Shown: positions 10,001 through 18,447, numbered from the stretch's first letter. The stretch is DNA of 64,000 bases from an uncultured Collinsella sp. (GCA_900538305.1 UPXY01000010.1:1-64000), one strand, 5' to 3'. The notes: generated by a model not told the origin, from the sequence alone. Translations and numbers: made by a program.

Positions 10001-10153
10001 CTCGCAGAGCACCCTGCCCGTCTTGTAGTCCGTGAGGAGCACGTCGCGCTTCGACCATTCGAAGAGGTCGTACACCGTCTTGCCTGCGTTCTCGGGTGCA
10101 TCGAGCGCCGACGTGAATCGACGGCAGATCAGCTCCTCGACTGTGGTTGCCAT
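7025..10153 (-). CDS. nrdJ: Adenosylcobalamin-dependent (class II) ribonucleotide reductase
   Basis: Reduces ribonucleotides to deoxyribonucleotides using adenosylcobalamin as radical generator, without an oxygen requirement. At 1,042 residues it belongs to the long NrdJ type. Visible motifs are an early GGTTRRAAKM stretch, the active-site loop NPCGEY near residue 401, PTGTISFAMDC near 604, and a C-terminal Cys-rich module from about 1011 (CPNCGSS, CKVCMDCG). That module matches the redox/zinc tail of this family. The ATG at 10153 follows GAGGA. The protein depends on B12, as does MetH at the left edge. A structured leader of about 150 bases precedes it. Confidence 0.95.
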   Translation of the reverse strand: MATTVEELICRRFTSALDAPENAGKTVYDLFEWSKRDVLLTDYKTGRVLCEMHDLEFPVQYSQNAVDIIASKYFRRAGVPETGHETSMRQVAHRMVDFWVAALIDEGMIEEGDEAQILYDELVYLILDQRFAPNSPQWFNTGLKRSYGIAGEPQEMYYVDPESGEVVESIDQYTRTQASACFIVSVQDKLLGDHSISDEFVTETKLFKGGSGTGSNFSALRAEGERLSGGGVSSGVMSFLRGLDRNADAIKSGGTTRRAAKMVCLDIDHPDIEKFITWKSREEDKALALMKMGYDGDINGEAYSTVSGQNSNNSLRIDNEFMAKVMALPEDPDASYELKGRVDPDFNREVSVKHIWDIFNESAWRCADPAPQFSDTFNEWHTCPGGEDGVVGAYYNRLNSTNPCGEYAFLDDSSCNLASINVFRYYDAATDHFDVEGFEHTVDVVQLALEASIAWGQFPTKDIARKTYRFRATGLGISNLASLLMAKGMPYDSREARALASAIVGTLTGRSYAVSATMARKVGPFDCYDINKRHMARVIRNHARVAGARNDAFEDLTIEPPVVDFDLLEQAGEGELASALIESWTFAEELGERYGYRNAQVSVMAPTGTISFAMDCGATSIEPFFSHMAYKKLSGGGFMTIANPVIGDALRHLGYSEDEVADILAYVQATDENGMIVDGKIEGAPHLKPEHLSIFDTANVCGSGERYIAPRGHVLMVAALTPLVSGAISKTVNLPREATVQDFKDVITLAWQTGCKGITLYRDGSKNAQPLNTSLSDDDGEKDLADLSYAALLEYAQGAKTQLASAQQPARRKRIMGIRNGRTHLAQIDGVKIYTTVNRNEEDKISELFVTTDREGTTIMGLLNSLSKTISVMLQYGIPAESISKMLRGQMYEPYGFVQSHPNIKYVTSISDLISKVIDIELGDYTRVQVKPEGWGQIAGATPAPVVPMAVELDPDDEPVASEEELSRLAAQKGQELEEETGIANNGDYYTAAFVNEAVHDAALHGERLYDGSTCPNCGSSRMVQNGTCKVCMDCGTTTGCS

Positions 10154-10180
10154 GGGGTCCTCGCTTTCTAGCTGAAATGG

Positions 10181-10250
10181 GCGGCTGCCGATAGTTTCGC
10201 TGCCCGTGCGGACAAAACCGATGCGCCTCGGGGCGCACGGGGGCAGCCGC
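10181..10250 (-). promoter_or_regulatory. Structured leader of nrdJ with nested/alternative stems
   Basis: In the nrdJ transcript sense, GCGGCTGCC (10250-10242) can pair with GGCAGCCGC (10189-10181). An overlapping inner stem pairs CCGTGCG with CGCACGG, extendable with GCTGCC/GGCAGC. The stems can be nested or mutually exclusive and end about 30 bases before the start codon. A TACAAT box just upstream (near 10254-10259) could be the -10 of the promoter. I do not see the conserved B12-box of known cobalamin riboswitches. Confidence 0.45.
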
Positions 10251-10363
10251 GTTTCATTGTAGCAAGACGGCAGAACACTAATTCCAACATATTGCGATAT
10301 TCCGTGAACGGTAACACTAGATATTGATTATTTAACACGTTGAGCAGTGGTAGTAGAAACAAG

Positions 10364-10398
10364 AAAACGGCGTACCGCCCAGTCGCAGCACGCCGTTT
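10364..10398 (-). terminator. Rho-independent terminator downstream of the Pro/Ala-repeat protein gene
   Basis: ACGCCGTTT (10390-10398) and AAACGGCGT (10365-10373) form a 9-bp stem. On the minus strand it is followed by TTTTCTTGTTT. It ends the transcript of the gene at 10459-11682 before the nrdJ promoter region. Confidence 0.75.
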
Positions 10399-10458
10399 GC
10401 ATAGCAAGGACGCTATCTACATATTGTGCCGAGGCGTGGTGTTCGCCCGGCGAACCGT

Positions 10459-11682
10459 TTACTCTACGTCGAAGAGCCAGTCGAGCTCGTTCTCCCACTG
10501 GTCCTCGTCGATGACCCATGAGCCGTTCTCATACGTGAGGTCGATCGTCATCTGATAGCCGCCGTTCATGCCGGCCGATTCAGCCGCCTCGATGAAGATC
10601 ATGCCCATGCGCTGGCAATCCTCTTCATACGTGGTGTACTGGTAGTCTTCGGAGTTCACATAGGCCTCGAGCATGTAATTGTAGTTGTCGATGAGCTCGA
10701 AGACGTCGCGGCAGTTCACGGTCGCGTGCACCGTCGCCTCGTCAATCGACTCGTAAACGTAGACGTCATCGATCGTGTACGAGAAGTTCTCGAGCATGAT
10801 GCGCGCGTACCCCTCCGGATCGACGCCGCAGGTCTCGAGCGTCTCACCGGTCTGGTTTTCGAAGCCCTCGTTTACGATATCACCCACGAGCGCAAGCGCC
10901 TCGGGGTCGGCGTTCTTGAGCTTGTCGAGCTCGGCCTCAGCGGCAGCCGTGACGAGGGCCTCTGCGTCACCATCGGCGGGAACGCTCGGCTCTGCGGGAT
11001 CGTCGGCGGGAGCATCCGGCTCAGCGGGTTCGTCGACCGTCACGTCCCCCGTGCTCGCGCTCGGAGAATTCAGGTTTGGAATGACGAACGCCACGAGCAC
11101 AACCGCCACGACGACCAGCAGCACGCCAACGATGCCGCCCACGATGAGCCCCGCACTCGATTTCTTCTGCGGCTGGACGGGCGTGGGCATATCAGCCTGC
11201 GCCGGTGCAGCATACCCGGTAGCAGGAGGCTGGGCGTACGCCGGAGGCTGTTCGGGCGCGGGCTGGCTCTGCGGAACCTGCCAGCTTGCCTGCTGCGTGG
11301 TTCCCGGTGCGGCCTGGGTGGTTCCCGGTGCGGCCTGGGTGGCTCCCGGTGCGGCCTGGGTGGCTCCCGGTGCGGCCTGGGTGGTTCCCGCCGCCGGTGT
11401 CACCGGAGGCTGGGGCATCCCGGCAGCGGACCACGCGGGGGGCACGGATGCCGGCGCGGGCTGCTCAGCCGGTGCGGGGACAGGTTGCGGAGCCTCAGCC
11501 ACCGGCTGCTCGGGCGTGGGCTGAGCGGGTGCAACGGGCTGCTCGGGCGTGGGCTGAGCGGGTGCAACCGGCTGCTCGGGCGTGGGCTGGGCGGGTGCAA
11601 CAGGCTGCTCGGGCGCAGCTGGCTGCTCGGACTCGGCAGGTTGCGGCACAGGGGGCATTCCCTGCTGCTCTTGCTCGTTCAT
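10459..11682 (-). CDS. Pro/Ala-rich repeat membrane protein with extracytoplasmic domain
   Basis: Function not recognised. The first 180 residues of this 407-residue protein are low complexity: three copies of an 11-residue unit (PVAPAQPTPEQ) and four to five copies of a 7-residue unit (TQAAPGA). One transmembrane segment follows (about 188-212, GLIVGGIVGVLLVVVAVVLV), then an acidic linker. The C-terminal domain of about 160 residues (EALVTAAAEAELDKLKN onward) resembles DUF4878/DUF5105-like lipoprotein domains. The order suggests a disordered cytoplasmic N-terminus with the folded domain outside. The repeats are nearly exact at DNA level, so the length may vary between strains. Confidence 0.7.
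   Translation of the reverse strand: MNEQEQQGMPPVPQPAESEQPAAPEQPVAPAQPTPEQPVAPAQPTPEQPVAPAQPTPEQPVAEAPQPVPAPAEQPAPASVPPAWSAAGMPQPPVTPAAGTTQAAPGATQAAPGATQAAPGTTQAAPGTTQQASWQVPQSQPAPEQPPAYAQPPATGYAAPAQADMPTPVQPQKKSSAGLIVGGIVGVLLVVVAVVLVAFVIPNLNSPSASTGDVTVDEPAEPDAPADDPAEPSVPADGDAEALVTAAAEAELDKLKNADPEALALVGDIVNEGFENQTGETLETCGVDPEGYARIMLENFSYTIDDVYVYESIDEATVHATVNCRDVFELIDNYNYMLEAYVNSEDYQYTTYEEDCQRMGMIFIEAAESAGMNGGYQMTIDLTYENGSWVIDEDQWENELDWLFDVE
11298..11389. repeat. 21-bp tandem repeat inside the coding region
   Basis: Four consecutive near-identical 21-base units (consensus TGGTTCCCGGTGCGGCCTGG plus G) and a partial fifth. They encode the 7-residue TQAAPGA/T repeat on the minus strand. The length is a multiple of three, so copy-number change would keep the frame. 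Confidence 0.9.
11504..11610. repeat. 33-bp tandem repeat inside the coding region
   Basis: Three full 33-base units starting at 11504, 11537 and 11570, then a partial copy at 11603. They encode the 11-residue Pro/Ala/Gln unit of the membrane protein. The copies differ at one or two bases. Confidence 0.9.
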
Positions 11683-11942
11683 GGCGGTCTCCTCCCTTTG
11701 CGCGCATCGCGCGCCTCAACGATTTTTCCATTATATCGTGGGAGAGGGTACCGTTCCACCACACCGCCAACTGTTTTGATCGCCGTTCTCGGGCATATAC
11801 CCTCATCGCCGAGGCGATGCGCGCATCATCCTCCCATACCACCTCCTTCTTGCAGAAACACATCCCTTTACGGTATCGTTGTTGCGTTTCCGACCAAAGT
11901 ATTCGATATTCGATCCGCAACCGCGAAAGGCAAGCGATTCCC

Positions 11943-12242
11943 ATGGCTCTCTCCGGCAAGCACGTTCGCCATCTGCGCAGTCTCGCCCACCATCTCAAGC
12001 CCTCCATCATCATCGGTAAAACCGACGTGAACGACGGTGTGGTGGAGCAGGCGAATGCCGCCCTCGAAGCTCATGAGCTCATCAAGTGCTCGGTGCTCGA
12101 CACATCCTCCCTCGATGCCCGTGAGGCCGCCGATATCCTCGCCGAGCGCTGCCATGCCGAGGTGATCCAGGTCATCGGTCGCAAGTTCTCCCTGTACCGC
12201 GAGAGCAAGCGCGACGATATCGAGCACATCACGCTTCCCTAG
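11943..12242 (+). CDS. yhbY: YhbY/CRM-domain RNA-binding protein
   Basis: A 99-residue protein consisting of a single CRM (CRS1-YhbY) domain. It binds RNA and in E. coli is associated with 50S ribosomal subunit precursors. The sequence starts with a basic helix (LSGKHVRHLRSLAHHLKP). The family motif of the GxxG loop follows (IIIGKTDVND), and VIQVIGRKFSLYR closes the domain. The length is that of the family. The ATG at 11943 is the natural start; the long frame upstream of it is antisense to the repeat protein and not coding. The gene is expressed alone, divergent from the gene at 10459. Confidence 0.9.
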   Translation: MALSGKHVRHLRSLAHHLKPSIIIGKTDVNDGVVEQANAALEAHELIKCSVLDTSSLDAREAADILAERCHAEVIQVIGRKFSLYRESKRDDIEHITLP

Positions 12243-12327
12243 CGAACCCCTAAGCAGGGCGCAGCGTAAAGGCGCGTGCGCTCGGCAATCCGCCAACTTG
12301 CCCGATGCCGCGAGGCTCTGCGCGCAA

Positions 12328-15300
12328 TTATGCGCCGTACCTCAAGCGCCTCCCCTCGATCTGCCTGTATACCCGCTCCGTCTCGGGCTCGGGAGCGCGG
12401 TCGGCCTGTCGGCGCAGGTGCTCCCGATGCATGCGATACACCTCCTCGACATCTGAATACCGTCCGGCAAGCTCGTAAACCTGTAATGCGCGTCGCACGA
12501 CATCCTCGCGTCCCGCCTCGCTGCGCAGCGCTGCCTCGATCATCCAAAGCGCGGAGTTCACATCCTCTTCCTCGATCGCCACGTCCACGCCGCGGATCAT
12601 GCAGTCGATGAACTTCGTCTGCAGTACATGGCGCATATGGGTGAAATACGGGATGGTGCAGCGATCGGGGACGAGCAGCGGTCCCACATACAAGCTCTCC
12701 ACCTTCAAGCACATCGATATGAGCTGCGAAGAGCTCATGCGGAGGTGTCCGAGCAGGATCTCGCGCGCGAGCTCGCCAAAGCGGACGACATCGCAATCCA
12801 CGAACTCGCTGTTGAAGGCGATGCCATCCCCCTGCGTCACGATGTACTGCGGGCCATCCTTGCGCTGCCCCAGGGCATGTCGCAACGTCGACAACGTCGA
12901 ATAGAGGTTCTCACGTGCCTTCGCGTAATCCAAACCCGGCCAGATTTCCTCGGTGATGGTGCGACGCGTGACGTACGTTCCCCGTTCGATAGCAAGGCGC
13001 GCTGCAAGAAGTCCTATCTTGCGCCGCTTCCAGATGGTATCCGTAAGGACATGCCCGTTCCTCGTCACCGAAAAACCGCCGAGCAGCCGGATGGACACCC
13101 TCCCGACCTCCTCTTCTGAATAATCCTTTGCGAACAGCTCGAACAAGGGCTGCTCTTCGTCTTTCGGATCCTCATCGAACAGGTAGTACGGGGCAGTGCC
13201 CGCCGGCAGCATGCGACGCAGCGCATCGGCGCGCGGACCCAAAACCGATATCGCAAGCCGTGCGAATAGCCTGAACGAAGGCGCGAGCAACGTCTCCTTG
13301 TGCAAGGAGAACCACGCGGCGAGCTCGGCGTCATCGCGTGCCGCAGAGAGGCAAGCCGCGCATTCCCAAGCCTCCGCAGGCGTCACATCCTTCCTGTTCA
13401 GATCCTGAAGACCTGCTTCTTCGCGCACCGCTCCGCGCGACATACCGCACAGATGCGCGATGCGCTCAAGGAATCCCGCCTGCATCTGCAAGTACGGTTG
13501 GCCCTCGTCCGCGAGCTTCAACACCTGCTGTGCACGGAAGCGCGCATTGATTGCCTGGCCTTGCACGAGCTCCTGCCAACCGGCGAACAACGTCGCAAGC
13601 AACTGCAGCGATAGGTCGGATGCTCGGAGTGCCGCGGTGCCCGCATCGGTGAAAGCGCGCTCATCGATGAGCGGCGACCCTGCGAGCAGGCGCCGAGCTG
13701 AACGCACGAGCCTAGCATAGTTCACCAGCGGTACCAGCTTACGCTCGCGAAATACACGGTCCGCTACCGCGAGCTCCGCGTCATCCTTACCGATATGGCC
13801 AAGCGAGCCCATGAGCGCTTCGGCAAGCATGACGTCGCAACGCAGAAATGCCAGCGGGATATCAACCGCATCATCACCCTGCAAGCCGTTGCTCACCCGT
13901 TCGAGCAAGCGCTCCGCGTCTCCCGTCCACGTCCCGCATTCAATGAGCGCCCGACGGCAACGTGCATGCACCTCGAGCGCCTCGCAGTCGATGCCCCGTG
14001 GCGCGCTGCCGCGCTTCTTAAGCGCGCCCACCGCAGGAAGATCTAGTCCGGACGCATGCGACAACGACCTGGCAAGCAGCCGAGCCTCCTCCCATGCCTG
14101 CCGTTGCGTCGCCGACGCCACCTCGTCCACGCGAAGACGGAGCTCTCCGCCAACAGCGCGCGCTAACCGGTAATCTCCCGCAGTCAACGAGGAAGCATAG
14201 ACGGCGAGTTCGAGCATGAGCGATGCGCGCTCGCCTCCGCCCGCTTCATGGCGCCGCGCCGTAACCTCGCTCACGAAGCGTGCGTGTCCGTGCATCGCAA
14301 AGAGGAGCGGGAACGCATCGACAAAGCCCGCAGCCTCCTTCGCAGAAAGATGCTCGTCGACGAGCGCGACCGCCCGATCAGCACGACCTGCCTTCAGAAG
14401 GGCGCGAGCGGTACGCCGAACGAGCGGCAGCGCATCGCGGGCGATACCCTCGCGAACCTGCCTGCGCGCACCCGGCTCGGAGCCCAAGCAGGTGAAGGTT
14501 CCCAATGCCCTGTCATCGCCGAATACCGGATACTCCCGCAACAGCGACCGCAGCTCAGGGGCGGAGGCGTCGAGCCCTGCGCGCGCAAGGTCGCTGAAGT
14601 TCCCATCTCCTGCCAACAGCAGCATCGCTGCGAGTTTATACCGCGCCGCATCGATGCGGTTGAGCTCTTCCAGCATGGTGCGGTACATGTCGACCACATA
14701 GCTCTCCACCGGCTGGAGCATCGTTGCCGTCTGATCTGTCATACCTTGAAGTGCCGCCACGAGGAGCGGCACGCCCTGCGTCAGCGTGTATACGTCGAGC
14801 GAGGCGGAAATGGAGAGCACGTGGGACCATTCGGCAAATTCCCGCGGCTGTATCTTGAGCTGCTGCGCCCCGAACTTCGCCGCATCGCCCATTCTGCGCG
14901 TAAGCTCACCAGCCGCGGGCGTACATGCCACGACGACCTCTATGCCGGCGGCGCGCGCATCCCTGAGCACGTCTATAAAGGCATCGATGTCCGATCCCTC
15001 GAACGGTGGCAGGTTATCGATCGCAATCGCCGGATGCGGCGCCGCGGCGAATGTCTCGGTAATCTCCTCGATCTGGACGGAGAGCTCGGCGACAACCGCG
15101 TCCTCCGCGTCGATGAGCCGAACGTTCCCCCGTTCCGGGTCGTTGGCAACCTCATCCACATACTGGATGAGCAATGCAGTCTTGCCGAATCCCTTCGGCG
15201 CGCACACCACGCCTATCCCAGCGCTCGATACCTGCCGGATGACCTCTTGGATGAGCGCTGTTCTGCGCACCATGAAGCTCGGCCCCATGGGTAGCGTCCG

Positions 15301-15408
15301 CGCACCACGTGCTCTCGGGCGAGCCGCCCGCGTACCTCCGCCAGAAGCCACCTTGCCCGTGGTCTTCGCCGCATGCTGTTTCGCTGCATCCCAAGAATCC
15401 ATTCCCAT
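12328..15408 (-). CDS. Large ATPase-SARP (BTAD) transcriptional regulator
   Basis: A 1,026-residue regulator. The N-terminal part is a STAND/MalT-like ATPase: Walker A APKGFGKT at about residues 69-77 and a Walker-B-like strand AIAIDNLPP near 125-134. A long helical TPR-like middle follows. From about 770 there is a SARP-type winged helix (VSIRLLGGFSVTRNG) plus bacterial transcriptional activator domain. This is the opposite order to AfsR, in which SARP is N-terminal, so it is built like MalT with a SARP output in place of LuxR. I prefer the ATG at 15408, behind GAGGGA; ATG 15426 and TTG 15471 are alternatives. The ligand and targets are unknown; nagB lies just upstream. Confidence 0.85.
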   Translation of the reverse strand: MGMDSWDAAKQHAAKTTGKVASGGGTRAARPRARGARTLPMGPSFMVRRTALIQEVIRQVSSAGIGVVCAPKGFGKTALLIQYVDEVANDPERGNVRLIDAEDAVVAELSVQIEEITETFAAAPHPAIAIDNLPPFEGSDIDAFIDVLRDARAAGIEVVVACTPAAGELTRRMGDAAKFGAQQLKIQPREFAEWSHVLSISASLDVYTLTQGVPLLVAALQGMTDQTATMLQPVESYVVDMYRTMLEELNRIDAARYKLAAMLLLAGDGNFSDLARAGLDASAPELRSLLREYPVFGDDRALGTFTCLGSEPGARRQVREGIARDALPLVRRTARALLKAGRADRAVALVDEHLSAKEAAGFVDAFPLLFAMHGHARFVSEVTARRHEAGGGERASLMLELAVYASSLTAGDYRLARAVGGELRLRVDEVASATQRQAWEEARLLARSLSHASGLDLPAVGALKKRGSAPRGIDCEALEVHARCRRALIECGTWTGDAERLLERVSNGLQGDDAVDIPLAFLRCDVMLAEALMGSLGHIGKDDAELAVADRVFRERKLVPLVNYARLVRSARRLLAGSPLIDERAFTDAGTAALRASDLSLQLLATLFAGWQELVQGQAINARFRAQQVLKLADEGQPYLQMQAGFLERIAHLCGMSRGAVREEAGLQDLNRKDVTPAEAWECAACLSAARDDAELAAWFSLHKETLLAPSFRLFARLAISVLGPRADALRRMLPAGTAPYYLFDEDPKDEEQPLFELFAKDYSEEEVGRVSIRLLGGFSVTRNGHVLTDTIWKRRKIGLLAARLAIERGTYVTRRTITEEIWPGLDYAKARENLYSTLSTLRHALGQRKDGPQYIVTQGDGIAFNSEFVDCDVVRFGELAREILLGHLRMSSSQLISMCLKVESLYVGPLLVPDRCTIPYFTHMRHVLQTKFIDCMIRGVDVAIEEEDVNSALWMIEAALRSEAGREDVVRRALQVYELAGRYSDVEEVYRMHREHLRRQADRAPEPETERVYRQIEGRRLRYGA

Positions 15409-15810
15409 TGCTTCCCTCGCATTCATCCCTATCCGAACGATACGGGGAAGACGGCAGCGTCGGCGTGTCAATCGCCTGCGCTATTCAAAAATGGTTTGCT
15501 TTGTGCAAGATTATGGCAAGATTCGCGCCCATGTTGAAAACTTCCAGCAGGTATGAACCAACCCGCTGGTATACAAGCGCGCTGCGTCACGCCAGCGTAT
15601 TTTGCGCTCCACGCGCGCGCCATCGATTCTTAATGCAGGCACCATTCGCAGATTACCCCCTTCCGTTCACAGCTCCGCCCTGTCCCCTTCCCCAATCGTA
15701 TGATAGGGGGTATGTTTTTTAATCTGCGGCTCCACCTGCAAGATAAAGCTAAGATTGATGCCAGACCGCAGAGAGCGATGTGGAAAACATCGGCATGCGA
15801 TGCGCAGAGC
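15409..15810. other. Gene-free upstream region of the SARP regulator
   Basis: About 400 bases without a credible gene. The region is more AT-rich than its surroundings and holds a GGTATGAACCA sequence (15550-15560) and a nearby CTGGTATACAAG (15566-15577), both like the GntR operators of the galacto-N-biose cluster. It also holds a direct repeat CAAGATT (near 15509 and 15519) and a TATGATAGGGGGTATG stretch near 15698. It is likely the promoter region of the regulator at 12328-15408. Confidence 0.4.
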
Positions 15811-15844
15811 AAAAGGCGGATCCCGACATCACGAAATCCGCCTT
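15811..15844 (-). terminator. Terminator downstream of nagB
   Basis: AAGGCGGAT (15813-15821) and ATCCGCCTT (15836-15844) form a 9-bp stem. Read on the minus strand it ends in TTTT. It lies about 95 bases after the nagB stop. Confidence 0.7.
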
Positions 15845-15937
15845 GAACCGTTTTTTATGGTGCATACCCAGCGAAACCGCGTCGGCATCTTAGGCATGCC
15901 TTTTAGGATGCGAAGCCTACCTCAGAATCCCCGCCGC

Positions 15938-16669
15938 CTACTCACACAGCGCGAGCGCCTCGGCGTCGGCAACCACGACGACATTCGGATGCAGCTGCAA
16001 AATCGACGCCGGGCAGCTCGGGGTCACAGGACCGAAGCACATATCGTGGACGGCCTGAGCCTTGGCGGCACCGTTGGCCACCACGAGGATCATGCGCGCG
16101 TACATGATGGTCTGCACGCCCATGGTGTACGCCTGACGCGGAACGTCCTCCTCGCGCTCAAAGAGGCGGCTGTTCGCCCTGATCGTGGACTCGGTGAGGT
16201 CGACGCAGTGCGTGCCCTTCGAGAAGTGGTCATCGGGCTCGTTGAAGCCGATGTGACCGTTATTGCCAATACCCAGAAGCTGCAGATCGGGATAGCCTGC
16301 CTCGGCAACCATCTTGTCATACTCGCTGCATGCCGCGTCCGCATCGGGATTGGAGCCATCGGGCACATGCGTGTTCGCGAGGTCGATGTTGATGTGATCG
16401 AAGAAGTTGTCGCGCATGAAAAAGTGATAGCTCTGCGGATCGTCGTGCGTGAGACCGCGATACTCATCGAGGTTGTACGTGCTCACCTGGGAGAAGTCCA
16501 CGTCGCCCTTCTTATACCACTCGATGAGCTGATGGTACGCCCCGATCGGCGTGCTGCCCGTAGCAAGACCGAGCACGCAATCGGGTTTCAAGATAACCTG
16601 CGCCGAGATGATGTTCGCCGCCTTGCGGCTCATATCGTCGTAATCGCGCGCCTTGACGATCTTGAACAT
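15938..16669 (-). CDS. nagB: Glucosamine-6-phosphate deaminase
   Basis: Converts glucosamine-6-phosphate to fructose-6-phosphate and ammonia, the entry of amino sugars into glycolysis. The 243-residue protein has the full NagB pattern: LGLATGSTPIGAYHQL (phosphate loop, about 35-50), NLDEY near 68 with the catalytic Asp, and LLGIGNNGHIGFNEP (about 131-145) with the ring-opening His. The ATG at 16669 is chosen because GGAAGG lies 8 bases upstream; an in-frame TTG 15 bases earlier lacks one. It is preceded by the crr-type gene in the same direction with a 63-base gap, so the two may be co-transcribed. Confidence 0.95.
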   Translation of the reverse strand: MFKIVKARDYDDMSRKAANIISAQVILKPDCVLGLATGSTPIGAYHQLIEWYKKGDVDFSQVSTYNLDEYRGLTHDDPQSYHFFMRDNFFDHINIDLANTHVPDGSNPDADAACSEYDKMVAEAGYPDLQLLGIGNNGHIGFNEPDDHFSKGTHCVDLTESTIRANSRLFEREEDVPRQAYTMGVQTIMYARMILVVANGAAKAQAVHDMCFGPVTPSCPASILQLHPNVVVVADAEALALCE

Positions 16670-16732
16670 GAGAACCCCTTCCAACGAAGAACCCGCGAGC
16701 CCCGAACGGGCCGCATGCTAACCATAGTAGCG

Positions 16733-17227
16733 CTATTCGCGGGCGGTGAGGAGCTTCTCTAGCTCGCCCACGGTGTCGCCCACTTCACCCTTGATGCACG
16801 AGTATTCAGCAGAATTGCAGATGAGGATCGGCGCGGTGAGGTCATAACCTTCGCGCTTGATCGCATCGCGATCGAACTCAATGAGCACGTCTCCGCGTTT
16901 CACCGAGTCACCCACCGCGGCATGGACCGTGAAATGCCTACCCTCGAGCTTCTCCGTATCGAGTCCGATATGCACGAGAACGTCGAGCCCCTCGTTCGTA
17001 TGGAGCGCGACGGCGTGCCCGCTGGGGAAGATCGCCTTCACCTTTGAATCCGAAGGCGCGACGACCTTGCCTCCCGTGGGCTCGATCGCGACACCTTCGC
17101 CGAGCGAGCCCGACGAGAACATCGGATCACGCACATCGGAAAGGGGGATGACCTTTCCGGCGAGGGGAGAGAGCAGCACGCTGCTGTGCCCACGGAATCC
17201 CAACGTTTTCAAAACAGACTTGAACAT
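16733..17227 (-). CDS. crr: PTS glucose-family EIIA component (Crr-like)
   Basis: A 164-residue stand-alone EIIA of the glucose superfamily. It accepts phosphate from HPr and passes it to an EIIB. The two active-site histidines are visible: His76 (VALHTNEG) and the phosphorylated His86 (VLVHIGLD). The phosphocarrier beta-sandwich motifs LLSPLAGKVIPL and GGKVVAPSD precede them. The ATG at 17227 follows AAAGGAAG; the frame stays open upstream but codes nothing recognisable there. No EIIBC of the glucose family is in the window, so the partner is elsewhere. It lies just upstream of nagB, which fits a role in GlcNAc or glucose uptake. Confidence 0.9.
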   Translation of the reverse strand: MFKSVLKTLGFRGHSSVLLSPLAGKVIPLSDVRDPMFSSGSLGEGVAIEPTGGKVVAPSDSKVKAIFPSGHAVALHTNEGLDVLVHIGLDTEKLEGRHFTVHAAVGDSVKRGDVLIEFDRDAIKREGYDLTAPILICNSAEYSCIKGEVGDTVGELEKLLTARE

Positions 17228-17484
17228 GTCTTCCTTTATAGCCAGAGTTACTCGACTAAAGCAAAACAACGGCGCCCGCCGCGCCGCATGGTATATCGTA
17301 CACCCAAATATACCCAAATAGGCACAACAAGGGGCGAAGAAGCATCGTTGAGGCAGGGCGCGACACCCCGTCTTCCGTGCATGCCTCGGTACCCTGGAAT
17401 GTGTTGGGAACAGAGCCGAATGCGTGGATAGCCCCACCCTCGACATGCGCCTTCCTGAACAGCCCGCCAACGTTCCCACCGCAC

Positions 17485-17514
17485 AAAAAAGAGCCCGCCA
17501 GAAAAGGCGGGCTC
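17485..17514 (-). terminator. Rho-independent terminator of rplM-rpsI
   Basis: Minus-strand GAGCCCGCC / GGCGGGCTC (17506-17514 and 17491-17499) with loop TTTTCT, followed by TTTTTT. It lies 27 bases after the rpsI stop. The remaining stretch 17228-17484 holds the upstream region of the EIIA gene, and I see no gene in it. Confidence 0.9.
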
Positions 17515-17540
17515 CCAAGAAGCACTTCGTGCAGAAGCGA

Positions 17541-17936
<396 letters not shown>

Positions 17937-17939
17937 AGC

Positions 17940-18383
17940 TTATGCCTCCAGCTCGATCTTCGTAGGGTTCTGCGCAGCATGCGGATGCTCGGAGCCAGCG
18001 TAGATCTTGAGCTTGCCGAGCTGGGTGCGCCCGAGCGTGGTCTTCGGCAGCATACCACGAACGGCACGGCGGATGACCTCCTCGGGATGACGCTCCATGG
18101 CGGTGCGGAAGCTCTCAGCCTTGAGGCCGCCGTTGTACCCGCTGTGGCGATAGTAGGTCTTGTGATCTGCCTTGTTGCCGGTAAGCTGGACCTTATCGGC
18201 GTTGATGACGATCACGAAGTCGCCGCAGTCGGAATTGGGCGTGAACTGGGGCTTGTTCTTGCCGCGCAGGATCATGGCGATCTGCGTGGCCAGACGGCCC
18301 AGCACCTTGCCCTCGGCATCGATGAGGACCCAGTTGCGGGCGACCTCACCCTGCTTCGCGTAGTGAGTCGACTTTGAAATCAC
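17940..18383 (-). CDS. rplM: 50S ribosomal protein L13 (uL13)
   Basis: A 147-residue large-subunit protein. Recognisable segments are NWVLIDAEGKVLGRLATQIA, then GDFVIVINADKVQLTGNK and GMLPKTTLGR, all typical of L13. The start is a GTG at 18383: a GGAGGA element lies 7 bases before it. The open frame further upstream runs through a hairpin repeat and carries no L13 homology. A near-consensus promoter lies 65-92 bases upstream. Confidence 0.97.
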   Translation of the reverse strand: MISKSTHYAKQGEVARNWVLIDAEGKVLGRLATQIAMILRGKNKPQFTPNSDCGDFVIVINADKVQLTGNKADHKTYYRHSGYNGGLKAESFRTAMERHPEEVIRRAVRGMLPKTTLGRTQLGKLKIYAGSEHPHAAQNPTKIELEA

Positions 18384-18447
18384 TTCGGACTCCTCCAATA
18401 AAACGTGTCGTAACAGAGATTCACGGGGCTCTGCAAATGACCGTAGA

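Noticed and set aside
16670..16732. GntR operator in front of nagB
   Set aside because: No TGGT-N4-ACCA site is present in the short gap between the EIIA gene and nagB, so direct control of nagB by the cluster regulator is not supported.
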